Below the pieces are notes generated by a model, which was not told the origin of the DNA, made no database searches, and saw nothing but the letters and a program-made list of their open reading frames with translations. Below, in pieces: positions 11,155-22,650 of a DNA stretch of 64,000 bases; within the stretch, counting starts at the first letter, position 1; each line of letters begins with the position of its first letter. The position numbers and the translations under genes are program-made. This stretch comes from Corythucha ciliata (lineage: Eukaryota > Arthropoda > Insecta > Hemiptera > Tingidae): NCBI GenBank assembly GCA_038030265.1, contig CM075942.1:16574029-16638028 (forward strand). Reading direction: 5' to 3'.

Positions 11155-12146
11155 CTTACATTGAAAGTGGTGATTGATTTTTTTGTCTTGTATTGTTTCT
11201 GGAGGTTAGAATATAAGAAATCGTCGTCCGTCGTCCTAACCCTTGTGCTAACTTCAGGGTACGCCAAAAACCGTAGATTTTTTGGGATTTTTCGAGTTGT
11301 AGGTGAATAACTTTTTTCCTATGCTTCCTAGCTAAACGATAGCTATATTCATATTAGTAGATTACAAAATTCTCTAAATTATTCAACCTTTGGGGTTTTT
11401 TGTACAACCAACATCAACGGAACTATGAATCGCCAACAAAGAGGCGAAAAACATAATTATACGCACAATTTTTTAATTTTATCGTCTCCTTGAACAGCAA
11501 ATGTTCACCGTAGACTGTGGCTTGTAGTGAAAGCCACATCAGTGAAGACTGCTGATGACTTATAGACCATGAAGTGCAGCTCAAGTATTTATAGCCCAGT
11601 CGTGAAGGTTAGGGGGGAAGAGTGAAGATTTTCACCAAAACACAAAAATGGGCATTCTTTTGGTTGACTTCAAGTCATTCTGCTGCCTTGTTCGCCCGTG
11701 AGTTATAGATAAACGTTTTACACATATACGACCAGGATGCCACGGTAGGTACAGGTACTCTAGTTACTCTCATAATTGGCGTGTACATGGATAACAATTA
11801 ATTCTCTAACACATTGGTGTGCACACATTCTTACGTATAGACGTTTGTGTAGGCAAATTTCATTAATTTTTTTCGAATTTTTACCTCTTCATTGATGTTG
11901 GTTGCACAAAAAAACCCAAAGGGTGAATAATTTAGAGTATTTTGTGATCTACTAATATGAACATAGCTATCGTTTAGCTAGGAAGCGTAGGAAAGAAGTT
12001 ATTTGCCTAAAACCCCCCAAAAAACGGGGTTTCGCCTACCCCGAAGTTAGCACAGGGGTTAGGACGACGAAAACTCAGATTCCTTACCTTCTAACCCACC
12101 GAAACAATACAAGAGAAAAAAATCCAACACCACTTTCGATGTACAG
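11155..12146. mobile_element. ~1-kb foldback element
   Basis: The left arm (about 11155-11455) and right arm (about 11880-12146) are inverted copies. Examples are ATTGAAAGTGGTG/CACCACTTTCGAT at the ends, GCTAAACGATAGCTAT/ATAGCTATCGTTTAGC and CCAACATCAA/TTGATGTTGG near the loop. The 425-base loop has no recognisable coding sequence. Confidence 0.85.
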
Positions 12147-13167
12147 CACAATGTACTCATTGACTGGAATAATACTCCACCTCTGAAAACAAGCTCGGGT
12201 AAAGTGCAAATTACGGTTCAAGCCAGTAACGTCTGTGAAGTAGGGCCTGAAACGTGGAACAAATAAAGCAACGCTGTCACTTGTGAAGATGACATTTATA
12301 TAAATGAAAACCCATAATCCTTCCTTCGCATAAAGCATCGACCGAGATTTTACGTCCGCCCCCGGTCTATGCGTAAGGCAAATAAATTAGGCCAAGTGTT
12401 AATATTTTTTGCTGATCCCAACGAAACAACGACGAGCGTATCCCCTTAATTTTCTATAGTTATTGTCAAGAAACGGCCCACAAAAGTAAAAATTACACTC
12501 CTTTTATTATTTTATTAATATCACGTCCGACTCATTTAATCTTTTTTGTAATTGCGGAGAGTTAAAACTACGAGGGAAGGCGGGATGGATTCCAGAAAAA
12601 AAATATTAGGAATAGCGTAATTAAGTGTTTCCTTGGGTATTAATCTGACAAAAGCCTTATCTTGTTTAAAACAAAAAACTCGTGCGATGTAAGTAATTAA
12701 TTGGACACGAATCCCTGTAATTTAATAATTTCGGCAATATTTTAATAGCCAATCTGTTACAAGTACATTTATTCGTACCATCGGTGAGGGGGGGGGGAGA
12801 AGTGTTCACGGTTCCCGGCCGATGATTTTTGAGGGGGCAGTCGATTGATTGCCCCGCTTACTAAGAAAAACGAATTGATGAAGAAGGGGGAAGGGGACGA
12901 TGTTACATAAAATCTTTCATTTCTTTAAATGGGCAACCAGTTTAGATTCGAGCAAGACTGCCGTAACGTCGATTTATTCGCTGAAGAGCCCGTAAACATT
13001 TTGTTTATTTATTTATAGGAAGTGGCAATGCAGGGGGGGGGGTCTTATAAATTGTTCCCTCAAGTCGCTAGTTTTGATTTTTTACGTCCCTCTTTGTCTC
13101 AAAAAAGTTTTACAGCCTAGCGAAACTTTTTTTTTTTTTTTAATAGCGGCCCCAACAACTTGAAACA
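12147..13167. other. Upstream region of the SLC46-like gene
   Basis: AT-rich, with G runs near 12788 and 13034. A poly-T tract sits at 13129-13142, 26 bases before the start codon. No TATA-Inr pair was recognised, so the transcription start is not assigned. Confidence 0.4.
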
Positions 13168-15131
13168 ATGGAAGAACTGAGGCCTCCGAGAAAAAAATGG
13201 AAAATCAGCGTCGAGCCAGTTCTTTTCCTGTATATGTCAGCCTTTATGGTCACATCAGTGGTTGAAGAGGCTTTTTACGTCCACAAGGCATGTAGAGTCA
13301 ATTTAAACTTCTCGGAAGCCATCTGCGACAACATCAGCTCGTCCGCGTATCAAAAGGAAAAGACGGAAGTTCAGGTATTTCCGAGTTTTTTTTTCTTCTA
13401 TTTTTCCACAGTTTTTCGGAAAAATAATTTTTCTTTGAACAGTTGGAGGTGTCAACATTTCACCAGTACGAGAACATCGCTTTCCAGGCAGTGCCTATCG
13501 TTCTCGCTTTTTTCCTCGGCTCATGGAGTGACAAAGTCGGTAGAAAATTACCGCTTATTTTGGGCCTGTTTGGACAATTCGTGTTCTCCGCTATGATCGT
13601 AGTAAACGATTACATGAGTTCGTTATTCCTGCTCATTTCGCATTTTTCTTAATTGTTTTAAAATGTGTTTTTCGTTTAGGTGATTGGCCCCTTGGAATGG
13701 TCTTGATTACCGCATGTCTTCCCAGCGCTGTTACTGGAGGATCTTTAACTATTTTTATGTCATCATTCAGTTACATAGCTGATACAACTACACAGGAAGA
13801 CCGAACTCTCAGGACTACGCTGCTTGAAGTGGCTTACTTACTGCCCATGCCTCTTGGGGTGGCTGCCGGTATTTTTAAATAAAAATTCGCCCTTTAACGG
13901 GAGTTAAATAATTGATTTTGGACATTTCAGGCTCCTTCATTTATTACAATCTCGTCAACAAATCCTTCTCCGCAATGTTCACCATAAACGCGACACTGCT
14001 TTTACTCGCCATAATTTTAGCCTTCATACTTGTCGACTCCAACACGACGGAGAGGATGAAACGCTATCGTGACAATCAGAGTGGAAACAATTCGAGACAA
14101 AACTTCAAAAATGACTGTCAAATGCTGTGCAACTTCAGTCATGTGAGCGCTTCGGTTAAGGCCATCATTAAGCCGCGGCCGGATAACCGTCGGCTGTACC
14201 TTTTCTTGGCTCTGATCGCCATGGCTATGTACACTTTTCAGAGGGGTAGGCTTCGCATGTTTGTAGTTTCGTTGTACGTCGAGTACAAAACTACAAAATA
14301 TTACTATATAAGTTATGTGGGGAAGTTAACGTTTACTATCTCTCCCCCCCCCCCCCAGATGAGAAGCACATGATGTATTTGTACACTCAAAACGCGTTCG
14401 ACTGGACTGTTTCGATATTCAGCACATTCCGTACCTTCCAGTCATCTTTCTACGTTCTAGGTAACGATAAGTTAACATTCTTTTAAAAACTCGATTAACA
14501 ACTTTTTTCTTTCACAGGACTACTAGCGGGTGGGCCAATAATGCAGTACCTTTTCCGCCTCAATGATTCGTCGATAATTATGATCGGAGCCCTCTGTCAC
14601 ATCACTGCACGCATTCTATTCGTCCTCGCCGACTCACCAGTGTGGCTGTACCTCGGTGCCGTTATCTGCGCCCCAGGTCCTATCGTCGCTCCAGTTCTTC
14701 GATCTTTCGTATCGAAACTGGTTCCAACGAATGACCGTGGCAAGGTAACCCCCACCCCACCCCACCGTCGACAAGGCGACATTTTTTTCCCTTAAAATTT
14801 GGGGCTTTCCAAAAGGTTTACGCTATTTTCACCGTGGCTGACACCGCTGTACCACTAGTGTCGGGAGTTCTCTACTCTCAAGTGTACAACGCGACAATCA
14901 ACACGTTCCCACAGTCTGTTTTCGTATTGACGGCAGCCACTCAATTCGCCGTTCTTATAATTGCTATGTACGGTATCCGTTCTTCAGAAATACGCCTTTT
15001 TACTTCCATATTTTTTTTTAATTACCTGTCCGGATTAAAATTTCAGATTCATGAACATAATGCTTAGAGGGGAAAACATCAGACAGGCCGAAGAAACAAG
15101 TGCCGTCCGTGAAGTAACGAATGAATCATGA
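13168..15131 (+). CDS. SLC46-type major facilitator (proton-coupled folate transporter-like)
   Basis: A 12-helix membrane transporter. The SLC46 family moves folates and other organic solutes at the plasma or lysosomal membrane; the substrate here cannot be told. Exons are 13168-13374, 13443-13617, 13680-13868, 13931-14245, 14359-14460, 14518-14744, 14816-14972 and 15047-15131, all with GT-AG introns of 57-113 bases. The start follows a poly-T and begins MEELRPPRKK. Family marks are VEPVLFLYMSAF in helix 1, then a luminal CRVNLNFSEAICDN with two cysteines and an N-glycosylation sequon. Others are GSWSDKVGRK (residues 95-104, MFS motif A) and LPSAVTGG followed by FSYIADTTT..RTLR. Seven exons give 457 codons, the family's usual size. 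The last junction is awkward: canonical splicing reaches a TGA at 15052. The frame to TGA at 15129, an acidic tail ending VREVTNES, needs a one-base shift. Which member of the expanded arthropod SLC46 group this is remains open. Confidence 0.9.
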
Positions 15132-15352
15132 AGAAGATTCTCCGAGCCCTGCAGTACCGAACACCTCTTCTCTTGAAGTATGGGAAGCAATATTTAAAGA
15201 CATCTTTGCTCAATTTATTATGTAAATAGCGGTAGAAGATATTACAGTTGATATAGTCTTTAATTTACATAACTTTCATAACGGGTCACTCAATATCACC
15301 ACTATGCGCCCTTTAATTAGCCTGGTATAATACAGCAGACCCGTTAATTGAA
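15132..15352. other. 3' flank of the SLC46-like gene
   Basis: AT-rich and probably 3' UTR. Several T-rich stretches follow the stop codons. No perfect AATAAA was placed with confidence before the downstream repeat. Confidence 0.35.
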
Positions 15353-15473
15353 CCCCGTTCACAAGCTCTGTGCTACGCGTCCGTTGAGTCTATTCACTCG
15401 AAAAATAAAGCATTTGACAGGTTGCACAGACTCCACAGACGGATAGCATGAACTATGGTTTGTGAACGGGGCC
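15353..15473. mobile_element. Foldback miniature element, TTAA family
   Basis: Starts CCCCGTTCACAAGCTCTGTG and ends TTTGTGAACGGGGCC, with the family core CTCGAAAAATAAAGCATTTG in the loop. Shorter and more diverged than the copies at 42507 and 50860. Confidence 0.85.
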
Positions 15474-16199
15474 TTATGGGTTACGTAAGGCCGAAAATAG
15501 CGTATTTTATTTAGAAATTTGAGTGGTTTTGTAAGTCTATCACTTTTCCGCGAGGCAAACCAACGACTCTACTGCACGGTTGAGAATTTTGTGTCCCAAA
15601 CGCTGCTTATATAAGAAAAGTACGGGAGAATTATATTTCCGGGCAAATTTAGATTGTGGAAACCTACCGGTATTAGGGCTGTGGCGGACGTTTTACGGGA
15701 TAATTCGTGGGGCCCCTGAAACGTACGTGGCAGCATGGGAAGAACCCCTTCAACCACCGGATCGAAAATCTGTTCCAATTTTCGGATTCCTCGGACTCTA
15801 GGACACACGGTTTCATACAATTTTAAATTTTGATGATTTTGCCAAAATCTCCCTTGGGTTTAGTGGGTGATTTTTAGGGTCATTTTTGTCAAAGTGTTTC
15901 GCCTTAGGCGGACAAGATTTATGAGTCCTTCTGACAAGGCTAAATGACACTTGACAGTACAGCCAAATTTAAAACGAGTAAATTAGTCACGCACTTAAGG
16001 TACATGGCCGGTCTAGTCTCGGTTTCGTGCTCAGCCCTTCACAGGGCCTACGGGTTCAGAACAGCCTGGCGACGAAACAGTTTCAATGAGGCGTAGCAGA
16101 ACTCTTAAAAATACCCGACCCACACCTATGAGAGCCCCCCCCCCCCCACGGCGGGGTAGGGGACATCCCACCACACCGCGTTGCCACCCGCTAGTCATT
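15474..16199. other. Intergenic DNA
   Basis: No gene recognised. Two opposing frames at 15569-15820 overlap each other. A C10-class run lies at 16137-16147. Confidence 0.4.
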
Positions 16200-16689
16200 C
16201 ACATTAAGTAAAAGCTCTTATTTGAGGATAAAATGAGTGAAAACGCTAATAACGGCTAAAATTTAAAAAATCACTAATTCACGGCTAAAATGGAGAAAAA
16301 CGCCAATTTGCGGCTAAAATGGAGAAAAACGCCAATTTGCGGCTAAAATGGAGAAAACACCAATTCGCGGCTTCTGAAGGCAACAATGTGGCTAAAATGT
16401 AGAAAAAGTACAAATTCACGCCACAATGGAAACCAATTGCTCAACGGGTAAAATTGAGACAAATCACTAATTCGCAGATAAAATTTAGATAAACGTCAAT
16501 TCGCCGCGAAAATTGCGTGATAGAGCTAATCGACGGCTAAAATTGAGAAAAACGCTAATTCACGGGTAAAATTGAGGAAAATCGCTAATGATTAGCGGAT
16601 GAATTAAGAAAAAGCGCTGATTCTCGTATAAAGTGTAGAATGACGCGAATAAACGGCTAAATTTGAGGGGGGGGGGACGAACAAAAAAT

Positions 16690-16721
<32 letters not shown>

Positions 16722-17150
16722 CGAAACACTAGGTAATTCAAGGCTAAAATTGAGAAAAGCACCAACTCACGGCTTCTGAAGGAAACTTTGTGACTAAAAT
16801 GGAGAAAAAAGGCTAATCCACGGCACAAATTGGAAAAAATTGCTAAGTAATGAGTAAAGTTGAGACAAACCACTAATTCGTGGCTAAAATTGAGGAAAAC
16901 GCCCATTCACGGCTAAAACAGATGAAAATGCTAATTTGTGGCTAAAATAGATAAGAGAATAATCACTAATTCACTTCTATAACATTGAGAAAAAGCTGCG
17001 ATGAATTATTGAAAAAACGCCAATTCATGGTTTCTCTAGGTGACTTCGTGACTTACTTTCACTACTAACTAAAATTTTTGGTTTGGATTCGAGGAAAATA
17101 TTGAGAAAAAGAGCTTATTTGTCTATAAAATTAAGGAAAACACACTAATT
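16200..17150. repeat. Degenerate ~31-base repeat array with an AAC microsatellite
   Basis: Dozens of diverged units of the type GGCTAAAATGGAGAAAAACG CCAATTCGC, best preserved at 16280-16370, where three near-identical units lie in tandem. A (CAA)n microsatellite of 12 units lies at about 16687-16723, beside a G run. The array has no coding frame. Confidence 0.8.
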
Positions 17151-17340
17151 AAGAGAGGTGTAGCGGTTGCTACACCTTAAAAATAATAGTGTCGCCGCTA
17201 CTGAGCCGGAAATTAAAGGAACAAACTTTGTCTCTCTTAAATCACTCGTCAATTCCCCCAAGAACGCGAATTTACAGGGCGACCCCGACATCTATCCCTA
17301 CTGAACAGGCTAAATTATTTCCCTATATAATTATTTTAAT

Positions 17341-17354
17341 ACATACATACATAC
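17341..17354. repeat. ACAT microsatellite
   Basis: Short (CATA)n tract in AT-rich DNA. Confidence 0.7.
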
Positions 17355-17470
17355 AATAATTATTTTAAAACATTTGATGGTAAGACGAATACGAGAGGGG
17401 GAGGGATGGACCGCTAAGTGTGAAGCAGCTAGGAAAGTCCCCCCCCCCCCCGGGAGTGGACGCTATAATT

Positions 17471-17955
17471 CTATTCACCATAGGTAGAAGACACCCCAGC
17501 CGCAGGTGGAGGGAGGCCCTGGAACTCTGGAGGCTGCTGAGCGGCGGCTTGTATACCCAGCCCAATTAGTCTGTTTACCAGACTGAATTTCTTCCTTTAG
17601 AAGCAAACCCCCTAAGTTCCTGAGATAATTTCGTCTCCCTCGGGCCCTCTCAAGTCGCCACATCATCGGGCAACGACGGGTACCCCACCACCACCATGAG
17701 TTGGATGAAGAGTACACAGTACATGCCCAAAACCACCACTGGCATACAGACCAGTGCTGCCAGAGTTGTTCTCTGGGGCTGCAAAAAATGCGCCGAATCG
17801 TCAAGTATCACGCGGTGGAAATGATCAGAGGACCAGACTGAGCTGCCGACCCCGCAATGTCCGACCGCAAACCTGGGCACTCCTTCACAATTTTTTCTGG
17901 CTCTGGCCAAAGTGCTCGCGCAGTAGGAGTAACGTAGTGAGTGTCCATAGCACAT
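17471..17955 (-). other. GC-richer, coding-like stretch of unknown identity
   Basis: The minus strand has a frame from 17955 to 17650 with a hydrophobic segment (LAALVCMPVVVLGMYC..FIQLMVVV) that could cross a membrane. A second frame ending at a TAG at 17471 reads GLGIQAAAQQPPEF, then a proline-rich end, like a C-terminal tail. The two could be joined by an intron (acceptor near 17590), but no family is recognised. An overlapping frame on the plus strand is equally long. It may be a real small gene, a pseudogene or chance. Confidence 0.25.
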
Positions 17956-18159
17956 TCAAGCTTGGATTGGGGGAGGGGCAGCTGGTTGGTAATGCAGGCT
18001 TTCTACATTTTTGCAGAGATTCGGAGGAAGGGTGGGAAAGCTACCACTACCTACAATTAGATGGTGACTTGGTGAGGGATATTCAATGGAAGGATTTAGA
18101 TCAGTAGCGCAGTAAATGGGGGGAGGGAGTAGATATGAGACGCACCAGGTTTCATTCAT

Positions 18160-18381
18160 AAGTTTTTAGGGGGGGGGGGGCAGTGAAATTTGGTGTTGTT
18201 GAAACACAAAGGCAGGAGGGAGGCACTAAAAAATGACATACTGGGCGAAAGGGGAGTATTTTACACGATCAAGAAGTTAGTTCCAGAGGCTAAATTGTTT
18301 ATTGGGTGTACACAAAAAGCAGAGCGGCTTATCAGCGCGTGAACGTGATCAATCAGTATCTTATGTCAGTATCTTATAGTA
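18160..18381. other. Spacer before the hairpin series
   Basis: Contains a G13-class run at about 18169. No gene recognised. Confidence 0.35.
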
Positions 18382-18517
18382 TATACAGGGTGGTCGGTTT
18401 TGAGTAGCAAAAAAAAATTGGGTAATAGTACACCGAAAATGGGATAAAAAAGTCCTATTCGGATAGTGGCCTATCTCTTTTTGTTTTCGAGTAATAATTT
18501 TTTTAGTGATTTTTAGG

Positions 18518-19737
18518 CGCAACTGTATTTTTCGCCGAAAGCTGTTATTTCTCAGCTTCTACTTCACTTTTTTCCAAAAGTGATGGCAGTTTCGTAATCT
18601 ACGGAAAATGTTCTACGGGATGAACGCAGAATCAATATTCTAAATTGTCAAAAACGCCTAAAAACGTAACGTTTTCGTTGCGTTAATGCAAAAAAACCAA
18701 GAATTTGACTTCACAAAACAATTTACTGTGTCACCAAAAATAGCTTCACACGTTGTCAAACGACATAAAAACTTCTCCGTTTTCCCAGCTTTACAACGGT
18801 GTACGCGAAAGTGGAATTATCTCCCTCCTTTGACGAGTAAATTCGAAAAGAAGCGAAAAAGTCATACATTTTGGGCTAAAAATGTGAATGATCACAGGTG
18901 CGAAAATTCATTTGTTTGGCTCTCTTTCTTGAGAAATCCAAGCGCTGGCACAGTAAAAATTAAAATGCATTGCATTTGAAGAATAAACAACAAACAAACA
19001 AATTAATTAATAAAATGGACGAAGAGGTCTGCGAATTTAGGGCGTCACACTTCTTCGAAGGAACGGGGCAAGGCTACCTGAATTTCCTGCAATTCGAATT
19101 GCCCCGACTTCTTGACGGAATGGACCCAGAGCTGAGGGAACAAATTATTTTCCAGCAAGACGGTGATTTCGGTCTCCGACGATCCCAGCCCAGCCCCCAT
19201 AAAAAACCAGCAGACGCCCTAAATTCGCAAACCTCTTCGTCCATTTTGTTAATTTGTTTGTTTGTTGTTTATTCTTCAAATGCAATATATTTTAATTTTT
19301 ACTGCGCCAGCGCTTGGATTTCTCAAGAAAGAGAGCCAAACAAATGAATTTTCGCACCTGTTATTATTCACATTTTTAGCCTAAAATATGTGACTTATTC
19401 GCTTCTTTTCGAATTTTCTCGTCAAAGGAGGGAGATAATTCCACTTTCGAGTACACCGTTGTAAAGCTGGGAAAACAGAGAAGTTTTTACGTCGTTTGAC
19501 AACGTGTGAAGCTATTTTTGGTGACACTGTAAATTGTTTTGTGAAGTCAAATTCTTGGTTTTTTGCATTAACGCAACGGAAACGTTACGTTTTTAGGCGT
19601 TTTTGACAATTTAGAATATTGATTTTGCGTTCAACCAGTAGAACATTTTCCGTAGATTACGAAACTGCCATCACTTTTGGAAAAAAGTGAAGTAGAAGCT
19701 GAGAAATAACAGCTTTTCGGCGAAAAATACAGTTGCG
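18518..19737. repeat. Long inverted repeat 1 (arms ~525 bp, loop ~165 bp)
   Basis: CGCAACTGTATTTTTCGCCG at the left pairs with CGGCGAAAAATACAGTTGCG at the right. The pairing runs with few mismatches to GCGAATTTAGGGCGTC / GACGCCCTAAATTCGC next to the loop. Frames within the arms mirror each other and are not genes. Transcription through it would make a long double-stranded RNA. Confidence 0.92.
19014..19170 (+). pseudogene. Fragment of an IS630/Tc1-mariner-type transposase (second catalytic Asp region)
   Basis: Translates to SHFFEGTGQGYLNFLQFELP followed by LLDGMDPELREQIIFQQDG. This matches the block of arthropod Tc/mariner-like transposases that begins at G-P-x-FF-x-G and ends at the second catalytic aspartate in FQQDG. 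About 45 residues survive. The usual continuation (APPH and on to the third acidic residue) is missing, and the right arm of the hairpin takes over. It lies almost exactly in the loop of the first hairpin. Non-functional. Confidence 0.75.
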
Positions 19738-20344
19738 AAAATATGGTGATAGTACACGTCATTTGCGATCAAGTTCACTATTTGACGTTTTTCGAAATTC
19801 AGCTTTGCTTCCGAGATATAACTCATTTTGTGTATTTTCTACTAACCCCTATGTTTTTCCGATAAATGCCCTCCTCACGCTCATCAACAGGTGATAGACT
19901 AAAAGTAAATAGCTCATTGGAAAGAGCACAAAATTTCCTTTGAAATGAGCTATAAAATGGATAAAATGATCCGAGATCGACAGTGGTAGGGCATCCGATT
20001 TCCGAAGGAAACTTGTTATTCGTATTTTCACACATTTTTCCTAGGCGATTTTCACCTTTCCGTCAAATAAAATTATTTTTTTCCATTCATGGGAAAAACT
20101 TCCTCATTTGGTGAGCTTTCAAATGACGTGCAACAATTGCTTATTTCTTGGATTTCCCGAGGAGAAATGACGAATAAACTAAAAAAACACAGACACGGAA
20201 GTCAAATTCATCGACTGTTTTCACTACTTCTTTTTCTCAGAAACTGCTCGCAGCCTGCTGATTTTCTGCTTCATGGAGGCGGGTTAACTGAAACCAGATC
20301 CTTTCATTTTCCAGCAATTAATGAAAGACAATAAAATTGGAATT

Positions 20345-20612
20345 AGATGGATCTAATAGCGCCCAGTTGCGACACTGGAAGACCTTTGAATCAGAGAGAA
20401 TTCGAACGTTGTGCGAAGAGCTCAGAAATCGCCCTCGTAATCGAAGGTTTACGTGCCACGAGCGGAATCAGGCGGTGGGTCCCTAATGCCTATTGTGCAA
20501 AAGGGAAGACGGTGGCCACTTTGAGCAATTATTATAAAATGTTATTCCTTCTTTTTTTTCAAGTATTTGTCTTCCAAAATCCATCTAATTTCAATTGTTG
20601 TCCTTCATTTAA
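20345..20612 (+). other. Loop segment with an unidentified open frame
   Basis: A 97-codon frame (20347-20640) runs through the loop of hairpin 2 (LNQREFERCAKSSEIALVI..). No family was recognised. By position it could be another captured scrap of the parent element, but the sequence does not show that directly. Confidence 0.25.
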
Positions 20613-21051
20613 GGCTGGTTTCTTCATGGCGCGCCAGTGACCATGATCTAGTAGCTGGTGTCAGTTGACTGGCCCCATGTAAACATCTGCTGGCGCTAGT
20701 CCCGTGCCAGTCCAGTAAAAAAAATTCCCACCATTCGACTTACACTGGAAGTAGCCAGTGAGCATTCTAGGGTCTCCCACCCCAAAAAATGAACTGGTGC
20801 CATCTGCTGGTACCGTGTGAACGAAATTTTCATCTTCCAGTCCAGCATTCACTTATCATATCAGTCATTTTTACGCTTGTTATCTGATATCCATCGTTTT
20901 GAACTCTGCTGACTGGCACCGGTAACTTGAATCGTCTAAACGGACTGGCGCAAATCGACAGGCTCCAATAACTGGTGCCTTTAGAAGCTTTTAGGCTCCA
21001 ATAACAAGTGCCAGTCGACTGGCTCGCTTACTGGCATCGTGTAAACCAGCC
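20613..21051. mobile_element. ~440-bp TIR element nested in hairpin loop 2
   Basis: Ends GGCTGGTTT and AAACCAGCC are inverted, and the arms extend through the CCAGTGA/TTACTGG and CAGTTGACTGGC/GCCAGTCGACTGG segments. TTAA lies directly left of it (20609-20612), and another TTAA lies nine bases beyond the right end. CCAGT/ACTGG words recur through the interior, giving many short stems. Confidence 0.7.
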
Positions 21052-21837
21052 GTTACTGTTTAAGATAATCAAGATTCTAGTTTCAGTTAACCCACCTTCA
21101 TAAGTAGAAAATCGGCATGCTGCGAGCAGTTGCTGAGAAAAAAACGTAGTGGAAAACTACGCTGAATTTGAATTCCGTGTCTGTGTTTTTTTAGTTTATT
21201 GGTCATTTCTACAAGGGAAATCCAAGAAATAAGCAATTATCGCACGTCATTTGAAAGCTCACCAAATGAGGAAGTTTTTGCCATGAATGGAAAAAAATAA
21301 TTTTATTTGACGGAAAGGTGAAAATCGCCTAGGAAAAATGTGTGAAAATACGAGTAACAAGTTTCCTTCGGAAATCGGCTGCCCTACCACTGTCGATCTT
21401 GGATCATTTTATTCATTTTATAGCTCATTTCAAAGGAAATTTTGTGCTCTTTCCAATGAGCTATTTACTTTTAGTCTAGCACCAGTTGATGAGCGCGAGG
21501 AGGGCATTTATCAAAAAAACATAGGGGTTAGTAGAAAATACGCAAAATGAGTATCTCGGAAGCTAAGCCGAATTTCGAAAAACGTCAAATAGTGAACTTG
21601 ATCGCAAATGACGTGTACTATCACCATATTTTCTCTGAGCATCTAATTTCCGAACTCCCTGTATAGGGTTTTTCAGGACGAATGCCGTATATTTTAATAT
21701 GTTGTAGTACTAATAAGTAATTGCGACCAAAATCACCTTTATTGACATAGGGTCGCAAATGATTTCTCTTGAAGTTACAGGCACATTTGTGTATTTTTAG
21801 CCATTCGCTGTTTTTCATCTACAAAGACCTTACACCG

Positions 21838-21957
21838 ACTAAGGGTGCGTTTATAAATGCACTTATTCTAAAGACAAAGCTGGGATAAGTCTGGTTGCTA
21901 TGGGAGAGATAGCTATTCCATTAGATATCCAGTGATTGATGAACCCACCCTAAACCT
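21838..21957. mobile_element. Short insertion in the left arm of hairpin 3
   Basis: Absent from the right arm at the equivalent place. Its edges AGGGTGCGTTT and GAACCCACCCT are imperfect inverted repeats, so a small miniature element inserted after the hairpin formed. Confidence 0.55.
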
Positions 21958-22350
21958 TTTATTGTACCCTTAAACTGCCGACGTTTTTGAAAAGATCACA
22001 CAATTTTACTTCAGAAAATGTCGATCAACATCATTTTAGTTACCTCCAAAAATTTCAGTAATTCGTTAAAAATGAAGAAAGCGGCGTTTTCCAAATTTCC
22101 TGTGTACGTCAGCGCCAGTTTCTGATCAAGTGATCATAGTGAAATTTTTTCGCCTATTTCAGTAAAACATGTCTGTGTTGAGAGCTTTCAAATGATTTTT
22201 GAAGAATTGAAATCGGTCCATTTTTCCATTTGATATTGTTCCTAACGTGTGAAAAAAACACGGAGTAAGTCATCAATTAGGCATAGGTGAACCTTCCTTA
22301 AACGCGTTTGATAACAGAGTAAATTTGTTGGCTTTTGCTAATTAATCGGA

Positions 22351-22650
22351 TTAGTGAGGTACAATAAGATCCCTCCCTATCATATCACACCACACATTCA
22401 TAAAAATCGGCGCTGAATTGCTTTTCGATCGCGGCGTTGGGGTTTTCTTCCTCCCACTTGCGCCAGTTCGACTGTTGTTCATACCGTCTCGGGTAAACGT
22501 GGCATCGTCCGAAAAAAGAGTAAGAGGAACGGAATGCTGATTCTCGAACACGCAGCGATAAAAAATAATGTTGTGTATTTCGTCTCCATCGTGTAGATTT
22601 TGCACTTTCTGAAATTGGTACAGATAGTGTGTGAGAAATATTCACTCTGG
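22351..22650 (-). pseudogene. Fragment of an IS630/Tc1-mariner-type transposase (first catalytic Asp region), frameshifted
   Basis: One minus-strand frame reads PLTLFSDDATFTRDGMNN, the first catalytic aspartate block. The next family block, WEEENPNAAIEKQFSADF, is in another frame. FMNVWCDMIGRDLIVPH follows in the first frame. At least two frameshifts therefore interrupt it. The fragment ends where the fragment in hairpin loop 1 begins in family order (LIGP-xFFEG). It fills the loop of hairpin 3. Non-functional. Confidence 0.78.

Larger units (their letters stand above)
19738..21637. repeat. Long inverted repeat 2 (arms ~560 bp, loop ~780 bp)
   Basis: The left end ATATGGTGATAGTACACG pairs with CGTGTACTATCACCATAT at the right. 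Pairing continues through CAGAAACTGCTCGCAGC / GCTGCGAGCAGTTGCTG to AACTGAAACC / GGTTTCAGTT beside the loop. The paired frames at 19823-20035 and 21338-21550 are mirror copies of one 70-codon sequence, which shows how similar the arms still are. Confidence 0.92.
18382..21665. mobile_element. 3.3-kb composite element made of two giant hairpins
   Basis: The ends TATACAGGGTGGTCGG and CCGAACTCCCTGTATA are inverted and resemble the ACAGGGTG ends common in arthropod Tc1/mariner-like elements. Inside are two adjacent long inverted repeats. The first has arms 18518-19046 and 19213-19737. The second has arms about 19738-20300 and 21079-21637. The first loop holds a transposase scrap, and the second loop hosts a separate miniature element. 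No intact transposase remains, so movement would need one supplied in trans. Confidence 0.8.

Noticed and set aside
16200..17150. Possible CRISPR-like regular repeats
   Set aside because: Units are degenerate and contiguous with no unique spacers, and the genome is eukaryotic.
19823..21550. Two 70-codon frames at 19823-20035 and 21338-21550 that encode nearly the same peptide
   Set aside because: They are mirror images from the two arms of one inverted repeat; no independent coding evidence.
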